NCBI GenBank assembly: GCA_016208535.1 | Contig: JACQXW010000020.1 | Location: 1-33,051, forward strand | DNA from: Candidatus Terryibacteriota bacterium | Lineage (GTDB): Bacteria > Patescibacteriota > Minisyncoccia > UBA9983 | Reading direction: 5' to 3' | DNA length: 33,051 nucleotides | Shown here: positions 18,452 through 27,873 of the stretch, piece by piece | Layout: every line of letters starts with the position of its first letter | How positions within the stretch are numbered: position 1 is the stretch's first letter | The notes under the pieces: model-generated | Databases searched by the model: none | Seen by the model: the letters and a program-made list of their open reading frames with translations, nothing else | What the model was told of the DNA's origin: nothing | Program-made: the position numbers and the translations under genes

Positions 18452-19444
18452 ATGACTAAAAATCAAGAAATTAAAAAGATTTTAGTAACCGGAGGCGCAG
18501 GTTTTATCGGTTCCCACCTTATTGAAACCATCCTTAAAAAAACCTCCAGCCGCATTGTTTGTATTGATAATTTTGACGATGCATATGACCCGCGCTTAAA
18601 GCAACGCAACATCGAACCCTTCTTAAAAAATCTCCGCTTCATTCTTTATAAAAATGACATTCGCGATCTAACAAAAATGAAACAGATATTCAAGAAAGAA
18701 AAACCGGATGCAATTGTCCATCTGGCGGCAAAAGCAGACACCCGCAAAGCAGTGCTTTCCCCTTTTGAATATATTTCCGTCAATATTGAAGGCACACTTA
18801 ATCTTCTTGAATGCTCGCGCGAATTCGGAATAAAAAAATTCGTCTTTGCCTCATCTTCCTCAGTGTATGGCAATAAAAACTCCGCCCCATTTTCCGAAGA
18901 AGATCAGACAGACTTTCCGCTGTCTCCGTACGGAGCGTCAAAAAAGGCGGCGGAAATTCTTATTTATACCTACCATCACAATTTTAATCTTCCGGCAATC
19001 TGCCTGCGCGTTTTCAACGCCTATGGCGAACGCATGCGCCCGAATTTAGTCTTGCCTTTATGGCTTAAAAAAATGCTGAATGGAGAACCGATAGAAATGT
19101 CAGGAGATGGAACGCGGCGCCGCGACTTCACTTATGTCGGCGACACGGTAAACGCCATAATGCTTGCCCTTAAAAAACCTTTTGATTTTGAAATTATAAA
19201 TATCGGAAATTCGCGACCTTTAACTTTAAATCAGCTTTTACATGTACTTGAAAAAGCTGCTGGCATAACCGCAACTGTTTATAAGCGACCAAGCCACCAT
19301 GCCAGCGTGGAACAAACACACGCCTCCACCAAAAAAGCAAAACATCTTCTCGGCTGGAAACCGCTTATGCCGATTGAAAAAGGAGTCAAACGTTTCGTGT
19401 CATGGGCGCGAAATGGCGGACTTGAAGATATTCATAAGAGATGA
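18452..19444 (+). CDS. NAD-dependent epimerase/dehydratase (NDP-sugar 4-epimerase-like)
   Basis: ILVTGGAGFIGSHLIETIL; SSSVYGN; YGASKKAAE. Confidence 0.9.
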   Translation: MTKNQEIKKILVTGGAGFIGSHLIETILKKTSSRIVCIDNFDDAYDPRLKQRNIEPFLKNLRFILYKNDIRDLTKMKQIFKKEKPDAIVHLAAKADTRKAVLSPFEYISVNIEGTLNLLECSREFGIKKFVFASSSSVYGNKNSAPFSEEDQTDFPLSPYGASKKAAEILIYTYHHNFNLPAICLRVFNAYGERMRPNLVLPLWLKKMLNGEPIEMSGDGTRRRDFTYVGDTVNAIMLALKKPFDFEIINIGNSRPLTLNQLLHVLEKAAGITATVYKRPSHHASVEQTHASTKKAKHLLGWKPLMPIEKGVKRFVSWARNGGLEDIHKR

Positions 19445-20545
19445 AATGTGCGCCTCCCAGGAAAATTTTTCTCTGAGAATTTTTTTCCCTCCTGCAATTA
19501 AACGCTTGGTTAATTTATCATCAGTCAATAAACGGGAAATTGCTTCTGCTAGCGCTTTATCGTCTCCCAATGAAACAAGTAATCCTGTTTGTTCATGATA
19601 CACAGCCTCGTTTGTACCAAAAATATTTGTCGCCACAACCGGAATTCCCGCAGCAAAACTGGTTAAAACAGTATGAGGCAGCCCTTCGTAAGTCGAATTC
19701 AAAACATAAACTGATGATTGTTTACGCAGTTTCCATGTCTCCAAACGCGTCACGCGACCGACAAACACAACATTGTTTTCAACTCCAAGCTCCTTGGTAA
19801 GTTTTTTTAAATTTTCTTCTTCCGGTCCATCGCCAGCGACAAAAAATTTTATTTCCGGAAGACGACTTTTGAGAATGGCAACAGCCCGAATAATACCATC
19901 AATGCCTTTATGCGGAACAAGGCGCGCGGTTGTCAAAACTTGAAATAGAGACCGTTTCTCTGTTGTTTCATTTTTTTCTTTTTCATCAGCCGCATTGTAA
20001 TTAATAATGACGCGCTCTGGTTTCAAGCCATAAGCGCGGATAATGGTTTCCTTAAGATAAAAAGAGGGTGTTGTGACGATAGAAGCACGATTTAAAACAA
20101 ATTTTTCCACCGCCATAATTATTTTAACTTTTAATCCCCCTTCTGGTTTTTGCAAAAATTCTTCTAATTGCTTTTTTGTCTGGCGGAATTGCACCGCCCG
20201 TTCCCACGCCTCGTCGCCGACAAATTTAACCACAAACGGAATTTTACGAAACATGGCCGCAATCGCTGTCGGCAAACCGGATGCCACAGCGCTTTGCACG
20301 TAAATAAGGTCGGCTCCACGACTAGCCTTCCAAAGAGCAAAAAAATATTTAAAAAGGCGAACAATAAGAGGCTGTTTTTTACTGACAGCGATTAATTCAG
20401 CGCCAGATTGAGCTATTGCGTCATCAGCGTAAGCAACAATAATTATTTTATGTTTTCCGCTTATTTGTTCGCAAAGTTCTTTGACATATGTCGCCGGCCC
20501 GCCTATTTCCGGCGGATAAAGCGGCGTTGCCAAAATAATTTTCAT
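19400..20545 (-). CDS. Glycosyltransferase family 4-like
   Basis: MKIILATPLYPPEIGGPATYVKEL; TTARLVPHKGIDGIIRAV; LNSTYEGLPHTVLTSFAAGIPVVATNIFGTNEAV. Confidence 0.9.
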   Translation of the reverse strand: MKIILATPLYPPEIGGPATYVKELCEQISGKHKIIIVAYADDAIAQSGAELIAVSKKQPLIVRLFKYFFALWKASRGADLIYVQSAVASGLPTAIAAMFRKIPFVVKFVGDEAWERAVQFRQTKKQLEEFLQKPEGGLKVKIIMAVEKFVLNRASIVTTPSFYLKETIIRAYGLKPERVIINYNAADEKEKNETTEKRSLFQVLTTARLVPHKGIDGIIRAVAILKSRLPEIKFFVAGDGPEEENLKKLTKELGVENNVVFVGRVTRLETWKLRKQSSVYVLNSTYEGLPHTVLTSFAAGIPVVATNIFGTNEAVYHEQTGLLVSLGDDKALAEAISRLLTDDKLTKRLIAGGKKILREKFSWEAHISSLMNIFKSAISRP

Positions 20546-20564
20546 AATCTATATTATATATTAA

Positions 20565-21635
20565 ATGGACGAATTCGCAAAAAATAAAAGTCTTCTCATC
20601 TGCACGCAAGTGATGGATCGCAAAGATTCCACTCTTGGTTTTTTTTGCAGATGGGTTGAGTTGTTGGCGGAAAAATTCGGCCGTGTCAATGTAATTTGCC
20701 TAAAAAAAGGATCCTTTGATCTTCCCTCCAATGTTTTTGTGTATAGTCTTGGAAAAGAATCTGCCACAGGAAATAAATTTTTTAAAAAAATTATTTTTGC
20801 GTTGCGTTTCTGTTATCACGCGTGGCGATTGCGAAAAGAATACGATGTTGTCTTTGTGCATATGAACGAAGAATATGTTCTTTTGGGAGGATTGTTTTGG
20901 CGGCTGCTTGGCAAAAAAGTTTTTATGTGGAGAAACCATTATGAGGGAAGTTTTTTAACTGACATCGCGAGTATTTTTTGCAACACAATTTTTTGCACAT
21001 CAAAATTTTCATACACCAGCCGCTACAAAAAAACGATTTTAATGCCTGTCGGAGTAGATGAGGAATCTTATAAATTAAACGAACCGATCGCCCGCATTCC
21101 TCACTCAGTGCTATTTTTAGGAAGAATCAGCAAATCAAAAAGGCCAGAACTCTTAATTAAAGCTTTGACGGAAATCGCCCGACAAGGAATAAAATTTACC
21201 GCCACGTTTGTCGGCGGACCGGTGGATGCGGAACCGGATTATCTCAATCAAATGCGCGCTCTTGCAGAATCGCTTGGCATTGCGAACCGCGTAGTTTTTA
21301 CTGGAGCTATCCCAAACACCGAAACTTATCGTTATTATCGTTCTCATGACATATACGTAAATTGCAGCCCGTCTGGAATGCTGGACAAGACAATGTTTAA
21401 GGCCGTAGGTTGCGGATGTTTAACTCTCGTGTCAAGCCGAGATTTCGAGGAGCTTGTCGGTCCAGATTATATTTTTCCAGACAATGACCTTAATGGCCTT
21501 GTAGAAAAACTCGCCAAATTTTTGACAATTTCTTCAGAAGAACGAACCCGCCTCGCAAACGCGCTTCAAGAACCGATAAAACGCAACAGCCTGAAAATAT
21601 TAATAGATCGTCTTGATGATTTATTGCATCAATAA
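20565..21635 (+). CDS. Glycosyltransferase family 4-like
   Basis: VLFLGRISKSKRPELLIKALTEI...NRVVFTGAIPNTETYRYYRSHDIYVNCSPSGMLDKTMFKAVGCGC. Confidence 0.85.
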   Translation: MDEFAKNKSLLICTQVMDRKDSTLGFFCRWVELLAEKFGRVNVICLKKGSFDLPSNVFVYSLGKESATGNKFFKKIIFALRFCYHAWRLRKEYDVVFVHMNEEYVLLGGLFWRLLGKKVFMWRNHYEGSFLTDIASIFCNTIFCTSKFSYTSRYKKTILMPVGVDEESYKLNEPIARIPHSVLFLGRISKSKRPELLIKALTEIARQGIKFTATFVGGPVDAEPDYLNQMRALAESLGIANRVVFTGAIPNTETYRYYRSHDIYVNCSPSGMLDKTMFKAVGCGCLTLVSSRDFEELVGPDYIFPDNDLNGLVEKLAKFLTISSEERTRLANALQEPIKRNSLKILIDRLDDLLHQ

Positions 21636-22501
21636 GATTTTGTGAATAAAATCAAAATAACTCCCATAACCATAATAACTGCCCCTAAAAGCCTCTCTTT
21701 TAATCCCTTTTCTTTAAAAATTAGCGCGCCGAACAAAACGCCCATTATCACACTCGTCCTTTTTATAGAAATCACATAAGCAACCAAGGTCATATTTATA
21801 GCTGTCATCTGGAAAATCTGAGCTACGGCATTAAAAAATCCAACTGGCATAAGCGACTTAAAATTAGAAATAATTTGTTTTGTGCCCCCATTTTGTTTCA
21901 TCATTATCGGCAGTAATACTAACGCCATTAAAGTATTGGTAGAAAAAACCCAAAATATCGGCGAAGAATTAATTACTCCAATTTTGTCAAAATTCGAAGT
22001 AATGCTCCAAATAAAAGCGACCAGAAGCATCAATCTGGCGCCTCTTTCTTTTATTAATGCTTTAAATGGAGCAAAATATCCGTCTTTTTTTTCTTTGATA
22101 TGCAGGATATATGACCCTAAAACAATAAGTAAAATTCCCATTACGCCCCAGAAATTTGGCCACTCTCCCAACATTAAAGGAGATGTAAGCAGCAGAAATA
22201 CTGGCGTGAAAGCAATCATTGGCACAACCAAAGACATATCAGAATATTTTAATGCCTTCATTATAAGCACTGCTGCCACAACATTAAGGCTTCCTCCTAC
22301 CAATAAAACCCACCAGAAATCATTTCCGATTTGCGGAATTTTAAAGAATAAAAACAAAACAGGAGTTAAAAGCACGACAGCAAAAAATTTCATCGACCAG
22401 GCGACTACATACTCGTTAACATTATTTTTTAAATTCTTTTTACTGACGACATCCTTAAGAGATTCAAAGAATGCTGTTAGAAATGAAAACAAAAACCACA
22501 T
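21629..22501 (-). CDS. EamA/DMT-family transporter
   Basis: Ten-TM-like hydrophobic pattern; MWFLFSFLTAFFESLKDVVSKKNL...VAYVISIKRTSVIMGVLFGALIFKEKGLKERLLGAVIMVMGVIL. Confidence 0.85.
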   Translation of the reverse strand: MWFLFSFLTAFFESLKDVVSKKNLKNNVNEYVVAWSMKFFAVVLLTPVLFLFFKIPQIGNDFWWVLLVGGSLNVVAAVLIMKALKYSDMSLVVPMIAFTPVFLLLTSPLMLGEWPNFWGVMGILLIVLGSYILHIKEKKDGYFAPFKALIKERGARLMLLVAFIWSITSNFDKIGVINSSPIFWVFSTNTLMALVLLPIMMKQNGGTKQIISNFKSLMPVGFFNAVAQIFQMTAINMTLVAYVISIKRTSVIMGVLFGALIFKEKGLKERLLGAVIMVMGVILILFTKSY

Positions 22502-22558
22502 ACGCTATATTATATTTTAACACTGGAATTATGATAAATCTATGGTAAACTGGTATTT

Positions 22559-23590
22559 ATGAAAATTGTAATTGCCACTCCCTTGTATCCTCCGGAAATA
22601 GCCGAGCCGGCGCCTTATGTCAAAGAACTTGCTGAGCGCCTTAGCGGTGAACATGAAATTATTATTGTCGCCTACGCAAGCACTTCGGAAAAAATCAAAG
22701 ATACCAAACTTATAACAATAGATAAAAGGCGGCCGCTTTTTATTCGTTTAATAAAATACCTTATTGAAATTTTTAAGGCTTCAAGAAATGCCGATGTTAT
22801 TTATATACAAAATTCCCTTGCCGTCGGACTGCCAGCAATAATCGCAGGTTTTTTGCAAAAAGTACCAGTCGCAATTAGATTTACCGAAGACGAAGCGTGG
22901 AAACGAGCAGTCTACGCGCGCCTGACAAAAAAGAAACTGAATGAATTTTTAGATGAGCCGGATATTGGTAATTTAAAAATCCGCCTTATTATGCGCGCGC
23001 AAGGATTTATTTTGCGCCAAGCACAGACAGTTATAGTCCCGTCTGAATACCTTCGCGACGCGCTTATTAAAGCCTACCATCTTCAAAATAAAAAAATTAT
23101 CGTCAATTGCAATCCGGCCAAAAAAGAAGTAATCCTGCCTTTTTCTGCTGTTAAAATTCCCCGGCAAATCGTCGCCATTACTGACAAGAAAAATAAAATT
23201 AATAAAATTATCAATGCGGTTTCTCTTCTTAAAAAAGAATTCCCGGATATTCAACTGATTGCTGCCGAACAAGAATCAACACGGGCGGAAATGTGGCATT
23301 TATATAAAACATCCCAAGTATGTATTTTGAATTCAACTGAAGAATTTTCGGAAACTGCGATAGATTGCTTCAATGCCGGAATACCAGTAGTCTTTACCGG
23401 CGCTCCGGACGCAAGCGAAAAAAATATCGCGGATGCGATATTAAAACTGCTTAAAGATCATGATTTGCGGGAACGCCTTGTTAAAGACGGACAAAAAACA
23501 ATCGCTGAAAAATTTTCATGGGATGTTCATTCCCACGCCTTGCTAAAAACTTTTTTCCGCATATCTTTGGCTATAAAGTCCCAATTGTAA
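22559..23590 (+). CDS. Diverged glycosyltransferase family 4-like protein (paralog of 19400..20545, motifs eroded)
   Basis: MKIVIATPLYPPEIAEPAPYVKELAERLSGEHEIIIVAYA aligns to the paralog N-terminus; the donor-site region is replaced. Confidence 0.8.
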   Translation: MKIVIATPLYPPEIAEPAPYVKELAERLSGEHEIIIVAYASTSEKIKDTKLITIDKRRPLFIRLIKYLIEIFKASRNADVIYIQNSLAVGLPAIIAGFLQKVPVAIRFTEDEAWKRAVYARLTKKKLNEFLDEPDIGNLKIRLIMRAQGFILRQAQTVIVPSEYLRDALIKAYHLQNKKIIVNCNPAKKEVILPFSAVKIPRQIVAITDKKNKINKIINAVSLLKKEFPDIQLIAAEQESTRAEMWHLYKTSQVCILNSTEEFSETAIDCFNAGIPVVFTGAPDASEKNIADAILKLLKDHDLRERLVKDGQKTIAEKFSWDVHSHALLKTFFRISLAIKSQL

Positions 23591-24696
23591 TCTCTGACAG
23601 CAAGATTATACGCATTCTCGACAACTTTTTTGACTTGCTCGGGATGAGTAAGAATATCTTTAACCGCTTCTGCAATCTGCTCCGGACTGTCTTTGTCCAC
23701 TGCCCAACCAGTTGTCGGTTTGTCTGGATTCCGTCTTGCGTCAAAAAGAAAATCAGCAATGCCGCCCTCTTGGGTTGTAATAATGGGAAGTTTTGCCACC
23801 ATTGTTGATATAAAAGAATTGCCCATACCCTCTGAACGGCTCGGCCGAATAAAAATATCCGATATCTTTCTGTATTTTGCCGTTTCCGTACGGTCAACCT
23901 GGCCAATAAATTTTACGCGCTTCGCAACACCAAAATCTTTCGCAAGATTTTTAAGCATCTCTTCATCCGGTCCTCCGCCAACAACTATAAAATAAATATT
24001 TGCTGGCAAAAATTGCATTGCCCGAATAACATCGTCAACAGCATTTTTATGCACCAGCCGCGACACAGTAACTAAATACACATCATCTTTCTTTTTACCA
24101 AACTTCTTTTTAAGTTCTTCGACTTCTTCTACAGAATATTTATCAAAAAACGACTCTTTACTGAAACCATTGGGAATAAATTCAATGGGCCCATTAAATC
24201 CCATTCTTCTCGCCCAATCCCCTAAAAAATTGGATATGACTTGTATTACATCGGCCTTTGTAAAAATCATCCTGAACAACGGATAAACAAACCGCACCTT
24301 CTTTTTTATGTAATCAATGGGGTCGCCTTCTTGAAGCGTCAAAAGATACGGCACTTTCGGATGAGTTAATTTAAAAAATAGCGCCGCGAATCCGGCGTAA
24401 GCCGCCATCATCGCCCAAATCGCGTCATATTTATTTTTTTTATGAAGTTGCCTCGCCTTCAGAAAAGCGAGAAATGGAAAAGATAATTTATTTCCGCCCA
24501 CGCGATGAACGCCGACATTGCCTATTTTTTCAATCTTAGGAAGATTTGAATCAAAACGAAGCGTAACCATATGAAATTCAATATCTTTTGGATCAATCCT
24601 ATCAGTAATCTCTTTTATCGCCACCTCTGCCCCGCCAATAGGATTGGGATAATACACAAGAGAAAAAATAAGAATCTTTTTTCTATTTTCTGCCAT
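23527..24696 (-). CDS. Glycosyltransferase family 4-like
   Basis: YYPNPIGGAEVAIKEITDRI; VTVSRLVHKNAVDDVIRAM; FIRPSRSEGMGNSFISTMVAKLPIITTQEGGIADF. Confidence 0.9.
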   Translation of the reverse strand: MAENRKKILIFSLVYYPNPIGGAEVAIKEITDRIDPKDIEFHMVTLRFDSNLPKIEKIGNVGVHRVGGNKLSFPFLAFLKARQLHKKNKYDAIWAMMAAYAGFAALFFKLTHPKVPYLLTLQEGDPIDYIKKKVRFVYPLFRMIFTKADVIQVISNFLGDWARRMGFNGPIEFIPNGFSKESFFDKYSVEEVEELKKKFGKKKDDVYLVTVSRLVHKNAVDDVIRAMQFLPANIYFIVVGGGPDEEMLKNLAKDFGVAKRVKFIGQVDRTETAKYRKISDIFIRPSRSEGMGNSFISTMVAKLPIITTQEGGIADFLFDARRNPDKPTTGWAVDKDSPEQIAEAVKDILTHPEQVKKVVENAYNLAVRDYNWDFIAKDMRKKVFSKAWE

Positions 24697-25576
24697 TTTC
24701 TAATGAAACAATAAACTCTTTAATATAATCCTTAAGTGTTTTTGTTTCCTTCCATCCTAATGCTTTTATTTTTGTAATATCCACCGCTGATGACGGACGG
24801 CTGGTTTTTCTTGCCGGCAACATCACTATTTCGCTTCCAAAAAGCTCTGCCACTTCACGAATGGAATAACTTTTTTCCGAGCCGATGCCATAACCGTCTC
24901 CCCTGCCTTTTTCTCCGACAAGAATCAACCCGCTTACCGTATCATCAACATGAGTATAATTACGGCTTTGGGTACCTGGAAGCCTTACCTCAAGCGGCTC
25001 TCCTTTCAAATATTTTTGCTTAAAAATCTCAATCACGGTGCCGTATTCACCAGCCAATTCACGAGGGCCATAAACATTATAAAAATATGTAATGGCATAA
25101 GAAAGGCCGTACCATTTTCCATAATTGCACACAAGATCGGAGTTGATTGTTTTTGACCAAGTGTAGGGAGAGAGATCTTTCCCCTCTATTCCGTCTGGCC
25201 GCCTCTCGGAAAATTTTGTGGAAGAACCGGCGTAAACTATCTTGCATCCTCGTTTCCGGCAAAATTCCAGCACTGCAGGCGTGCCAGTTATATTTAAATC
25301 CCATACCATCTCCGGCTCTTCCATGCTTTTAGCCACCCGCGAATACTCGCCAAGATGATAAACAATATCAGGTGTTTCTGGCACATATTTTTCTATATCT
25401 TTAGTATGCCCCTCGCGATATTCAACTCCAACTATATGATTATTTTTTGAGCCACTAAAATAATTATCAAGCGAGATGACCTTATACCCATCTTTAAAAA
25501 GCCGCTCGCACAGATGCGAACCGATAAACCCGGCTCCGCCGGTGACTAAAATTGTTTTATTTTTTAATTCTTTCAT
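24683..25576 (-). CDS. NAD-dependent epimerase/dehydratase
   Basis: MKELKNKTILVTGGAGFIGSHLCERLF; VYGPRELAGEYGTVIEIF; upstream ORF part 25577-25609 probably not translated. Confidence 0.9.
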   Translation of the reverse strand: MKELKNKTILVTGGAGFIGSHLCERLFKDGYKVISLDNYFSGSKNNHIVGVEYREGHTKDIEKYVPETPDIVYHLGEYSRVAKSMEEPEMVWDLNITGTPAVLEFCRKRGCKIVYAGSSTKFSERRPDGIEGKDLSPYTWSKTINSDLVCNYGKWYGLSYAITYFYNVYGPRELAGEYGTVIEIFKQKYLKGEPLEVRLPGTQSRNYTHVDDTVSGLILVGEKGRGDGYGIGSEKSYSIREVAELFGSEIVMLPARKTSRPSSAVDITKIKALGWKETKTLKDYIKEFIVSLENGRK

Positions 25577-26501
25577 AATGATCAATAAGTTTTTTAAGAC
25601 CTTCTTCAATCATTACAATAGGCTTGTAACCTAATAATTTCTTGGCTTTGCTGATGTCAGCCAAAGAATGTTTGACATCACCAGCTCTTTCATCTTGATA
25701 AATAGGCTTAATATTTTTCCCAAGATATTTATTAATTATCTCAACCAGTTGATTAAGAGAAATCATTTCTCCGCAGGCGATATTAATCACCTCTCCGGAA
25801 ATATCAGATTCCATTGCCAGAATATTCGCCTCTACCGTATTGTCAATATAAGTGAAATCCCTTGTTTGCTCTCCGTCACCATAAATTACCGGCTGTTTTC
25901 CTTGCAACATCAATTTTATAAATTTGGGAATCACCGCGCTGTACTCAGAATCAGGGTCTTGATTAGGTCCAAAGATATTAAAATATCTCAAGGAAATTGT
26001 GGGGAGGCCGCATAATTTGGAAAAAAGCTGGCAATATTTTTCACCGGCATATTTTGTCAGGGCGTAAAAAGAAAGCGGATTGGGTGGAAAATTTTCTTCT
26101 TTGGGAAGTTCTGGACTGCCGCCGTAAATGGAAGAAGACGAGGCGTAGATAACTTTTTTTACATTGTTTTCTTTGGCTGCCAACAAAACATTGAGAGTGG
26201 CATTAAGATTGCTGTTATGGGAGTCTAACGGATTTTTTATGGAATGCGCCACAGACGGAATGGCAGCCTGATGCAAAATATAATCTACCCCTTTTACCGC
26301 ATTTTTAACTGTTTCAAGGTCGATTAAATCTCCTTCTATAAATTCAATCTTATTCAGAAACGGCTCAATATTTTTAATGTTTCCAGTGGAAAGATTGTCT
26401 ATAACGCAAACCTGATAGCCGCGCCCCAAGAGTTCTTTAATCAAATTAGAACCGATAAACCCCGCTCCACCAGTTATTAAAATTGTTTTAGAAACTTTCA
26501 T
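25557..26501 (-). CDS. NAD-dependent epimerase (UDP-glucose/GlcNAc 4-epimerase-like)
   Basis: ILITGGAGFIGSNLIKELLGRGYQVCVIDNLSTGN; SSSSIYGGSPELPKEE; YALTKYAGEKYC. Confidence 0.92.
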   Translation of the reverse strand: MKVSKTILITGGAGFIGSNLIKELLGRGYQVCVIDNLSTGNIKNIEPFLNKIEFIEGDLIDLETVKNAVKGVDYILHQAAIPSVAHSIKNPLDSHNSNLNATLNVLLAAKENNVKKVIYASSSSIYGGSPELPKEENFPPNPLSFYALTKYAGEKYCQLFSKLCGLPTISLRYFNIFGPNQDPDSEYSAVIPKFIKLMLQGKQPVIYGDGEQTRDFTYIDNTVEANILAMESDISGEVINIACGEMISLNQLVEIINKYLGKNIKPIYQDERAGDVKHSLADISKAKKLLGYKPIVMIEEGLKKLIDHYERIKK

Positions 26502-26518
26502 TAATATATTTTATTAAA

Positions 26519-27841
26519 CTATCTCCTGCCTATCCCCTCGTAATAAAATCCCAATTCTTTCATCTCTTTAGGATCAAGGATATTTTTTCCGTCAATAACA
26601 TAATAATCTCTCATTAATTCTTTAATTCTTTTTTTATCGGTTTTGGAAAAACCGGACCAGCGATTGGATATGATAATAGCATCGCTTCCTTTCACTGATT
26701 CATACGGATCAATATAAAATTCAATGCTTCCGTCGTCGTTATATTCCGAAAAATAATCTTTCATAAAATCTTTAATCAGGGGATCGCAAATCTTGATTGT
26801 TTCAACTCCTTCTTTTTTTAAAAATTTTATCAATTCCACAGCCTGAGACTCTCTTAAATCATCGGTTTCCTGCTTAAAAGTAAGGCCCCAGACCGTTACA
26901 TTCTTTCCTTTAATTTCACCAAGCTTGGACTTTATTTTTTGGAAAAAATAAGTTGTCCTCTGATAATTATTAACGTCAGTAACAGCCTTTAAAAGATAAG
27001 GGTGGCAATCGTTAGCTTCGGCAATATGATAAAGCCCGAGAGTATCCTTAGGTAGGCAGGAGCCGCCAAAACCGATTCCTATCCGCCAATACTTATCTCC
27101 TATTCTTGGATCTAAAGTCATTCCCTTAACAACCTCAAAAACATCAGCTCCTATCTTGTCGCAAATTTTAGATATCTCGCTGATATAGGAAATTTTTGTG
27201 GCTAAAAAAGCATTGGAAGCGTATTTAATCATTTCCGCGTTTTCTAAACCTGTAAATATTTTTGGGCAATCAAAATCTTTATATAAAAAATCCATAATTT
27301 CTTTAGCGGCTTCTGAATCCGTCCCCACCACAATCCTGTAAGGATTCATAAAATCTTTTATAGCTGAATTCTGACTGAGAAATTCCGGATTTGACACAAC
27401 TTCAAATTTTTTATTAGGATATTTGTTTATAATATCTTTTAATTTTCTAGTCGTACCTGGTGGAACAGTGCTCCTGGTTACTATTATCGTCGGATGATTA
27501 ATATATTTGCCAATATCATCAACAGCTTGATATAAATAACTTAAATCAACTTCTCCGCTTTCCTTTGAAGGAGTTCCTACGGCAAGAAAAATAATATTAC
27601 TTTTTTCCACAGCCTCTAATAAATCAGTAGTAAAAGTTATTCTGTTTGAATTTTTATGAAGCAATTCATTAAGGCCGGGTTCATATATCGGAAGTTCGCC
27701 GTTTTTTAATTTATCAATTTTTTCTTTATTATTGTCAACGCAAATGACATTAAAACCCTTGTCCGCCAAACAAATACCTGTAACCAAACCAACATAACCG
27801 GTCCCAATTACCCCTATATTTAAATTTTTGGGAATCTTCAT
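26519..27841 (-). CDS. ugd: UDP-glucose/GDP-mannose dehydrogenase family (UDP-glucose 6-dehydrogenase-like)
   Basis: IGVIGTGYVGLVTGICLADKGFNVICVD; YEPGLNELL; GFGGSCLPKDTLGL catalytic Cys motif. Substrate not determinable from sequence alone. Confidence 0.9.
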   Translation of the reverse strand: MKIPKNLNIGVIGTGYVGLVTGICLADKGFNVICVDNNKEKIDKLKNGELPIYEPGLNELLHKNSNRITFTTDLLEAVEKSNIIFLAVGTPSKESGEVDLSYLYQAVDDIGKYINHPTIIVTRSTVPPGTTRKLKDIINKYPNKKFEVVSNPEFLSQNSAIKDFMNPYRIVVGTDSEAAKEIMDFLYKDFDCPKIFTGLENAEMIKYASNAFLATKISYISEISKICDKIGADVFEVVKGMTLDPRIGDKYWRIGIGFGGSCLPKDTLGLYHIAEANDCHPYLLKAVTDVNNYQRTTYFFQKIKSKLGEIKGKNVTVWGLTFKQETDDLRESQAVELIKFLKKEGVETIKICDPLIKDFMKDYFSEYNDDGSIEFYIDPYESVKGSDAIIISNRWSGFSKTDKKRIKELMRDYYVIDGKNILDPKEMKELGFYYEGIGRR

Positions 27842-27873
27842 AAAACAGATGATAAAATAGAATAACTAAAAAA

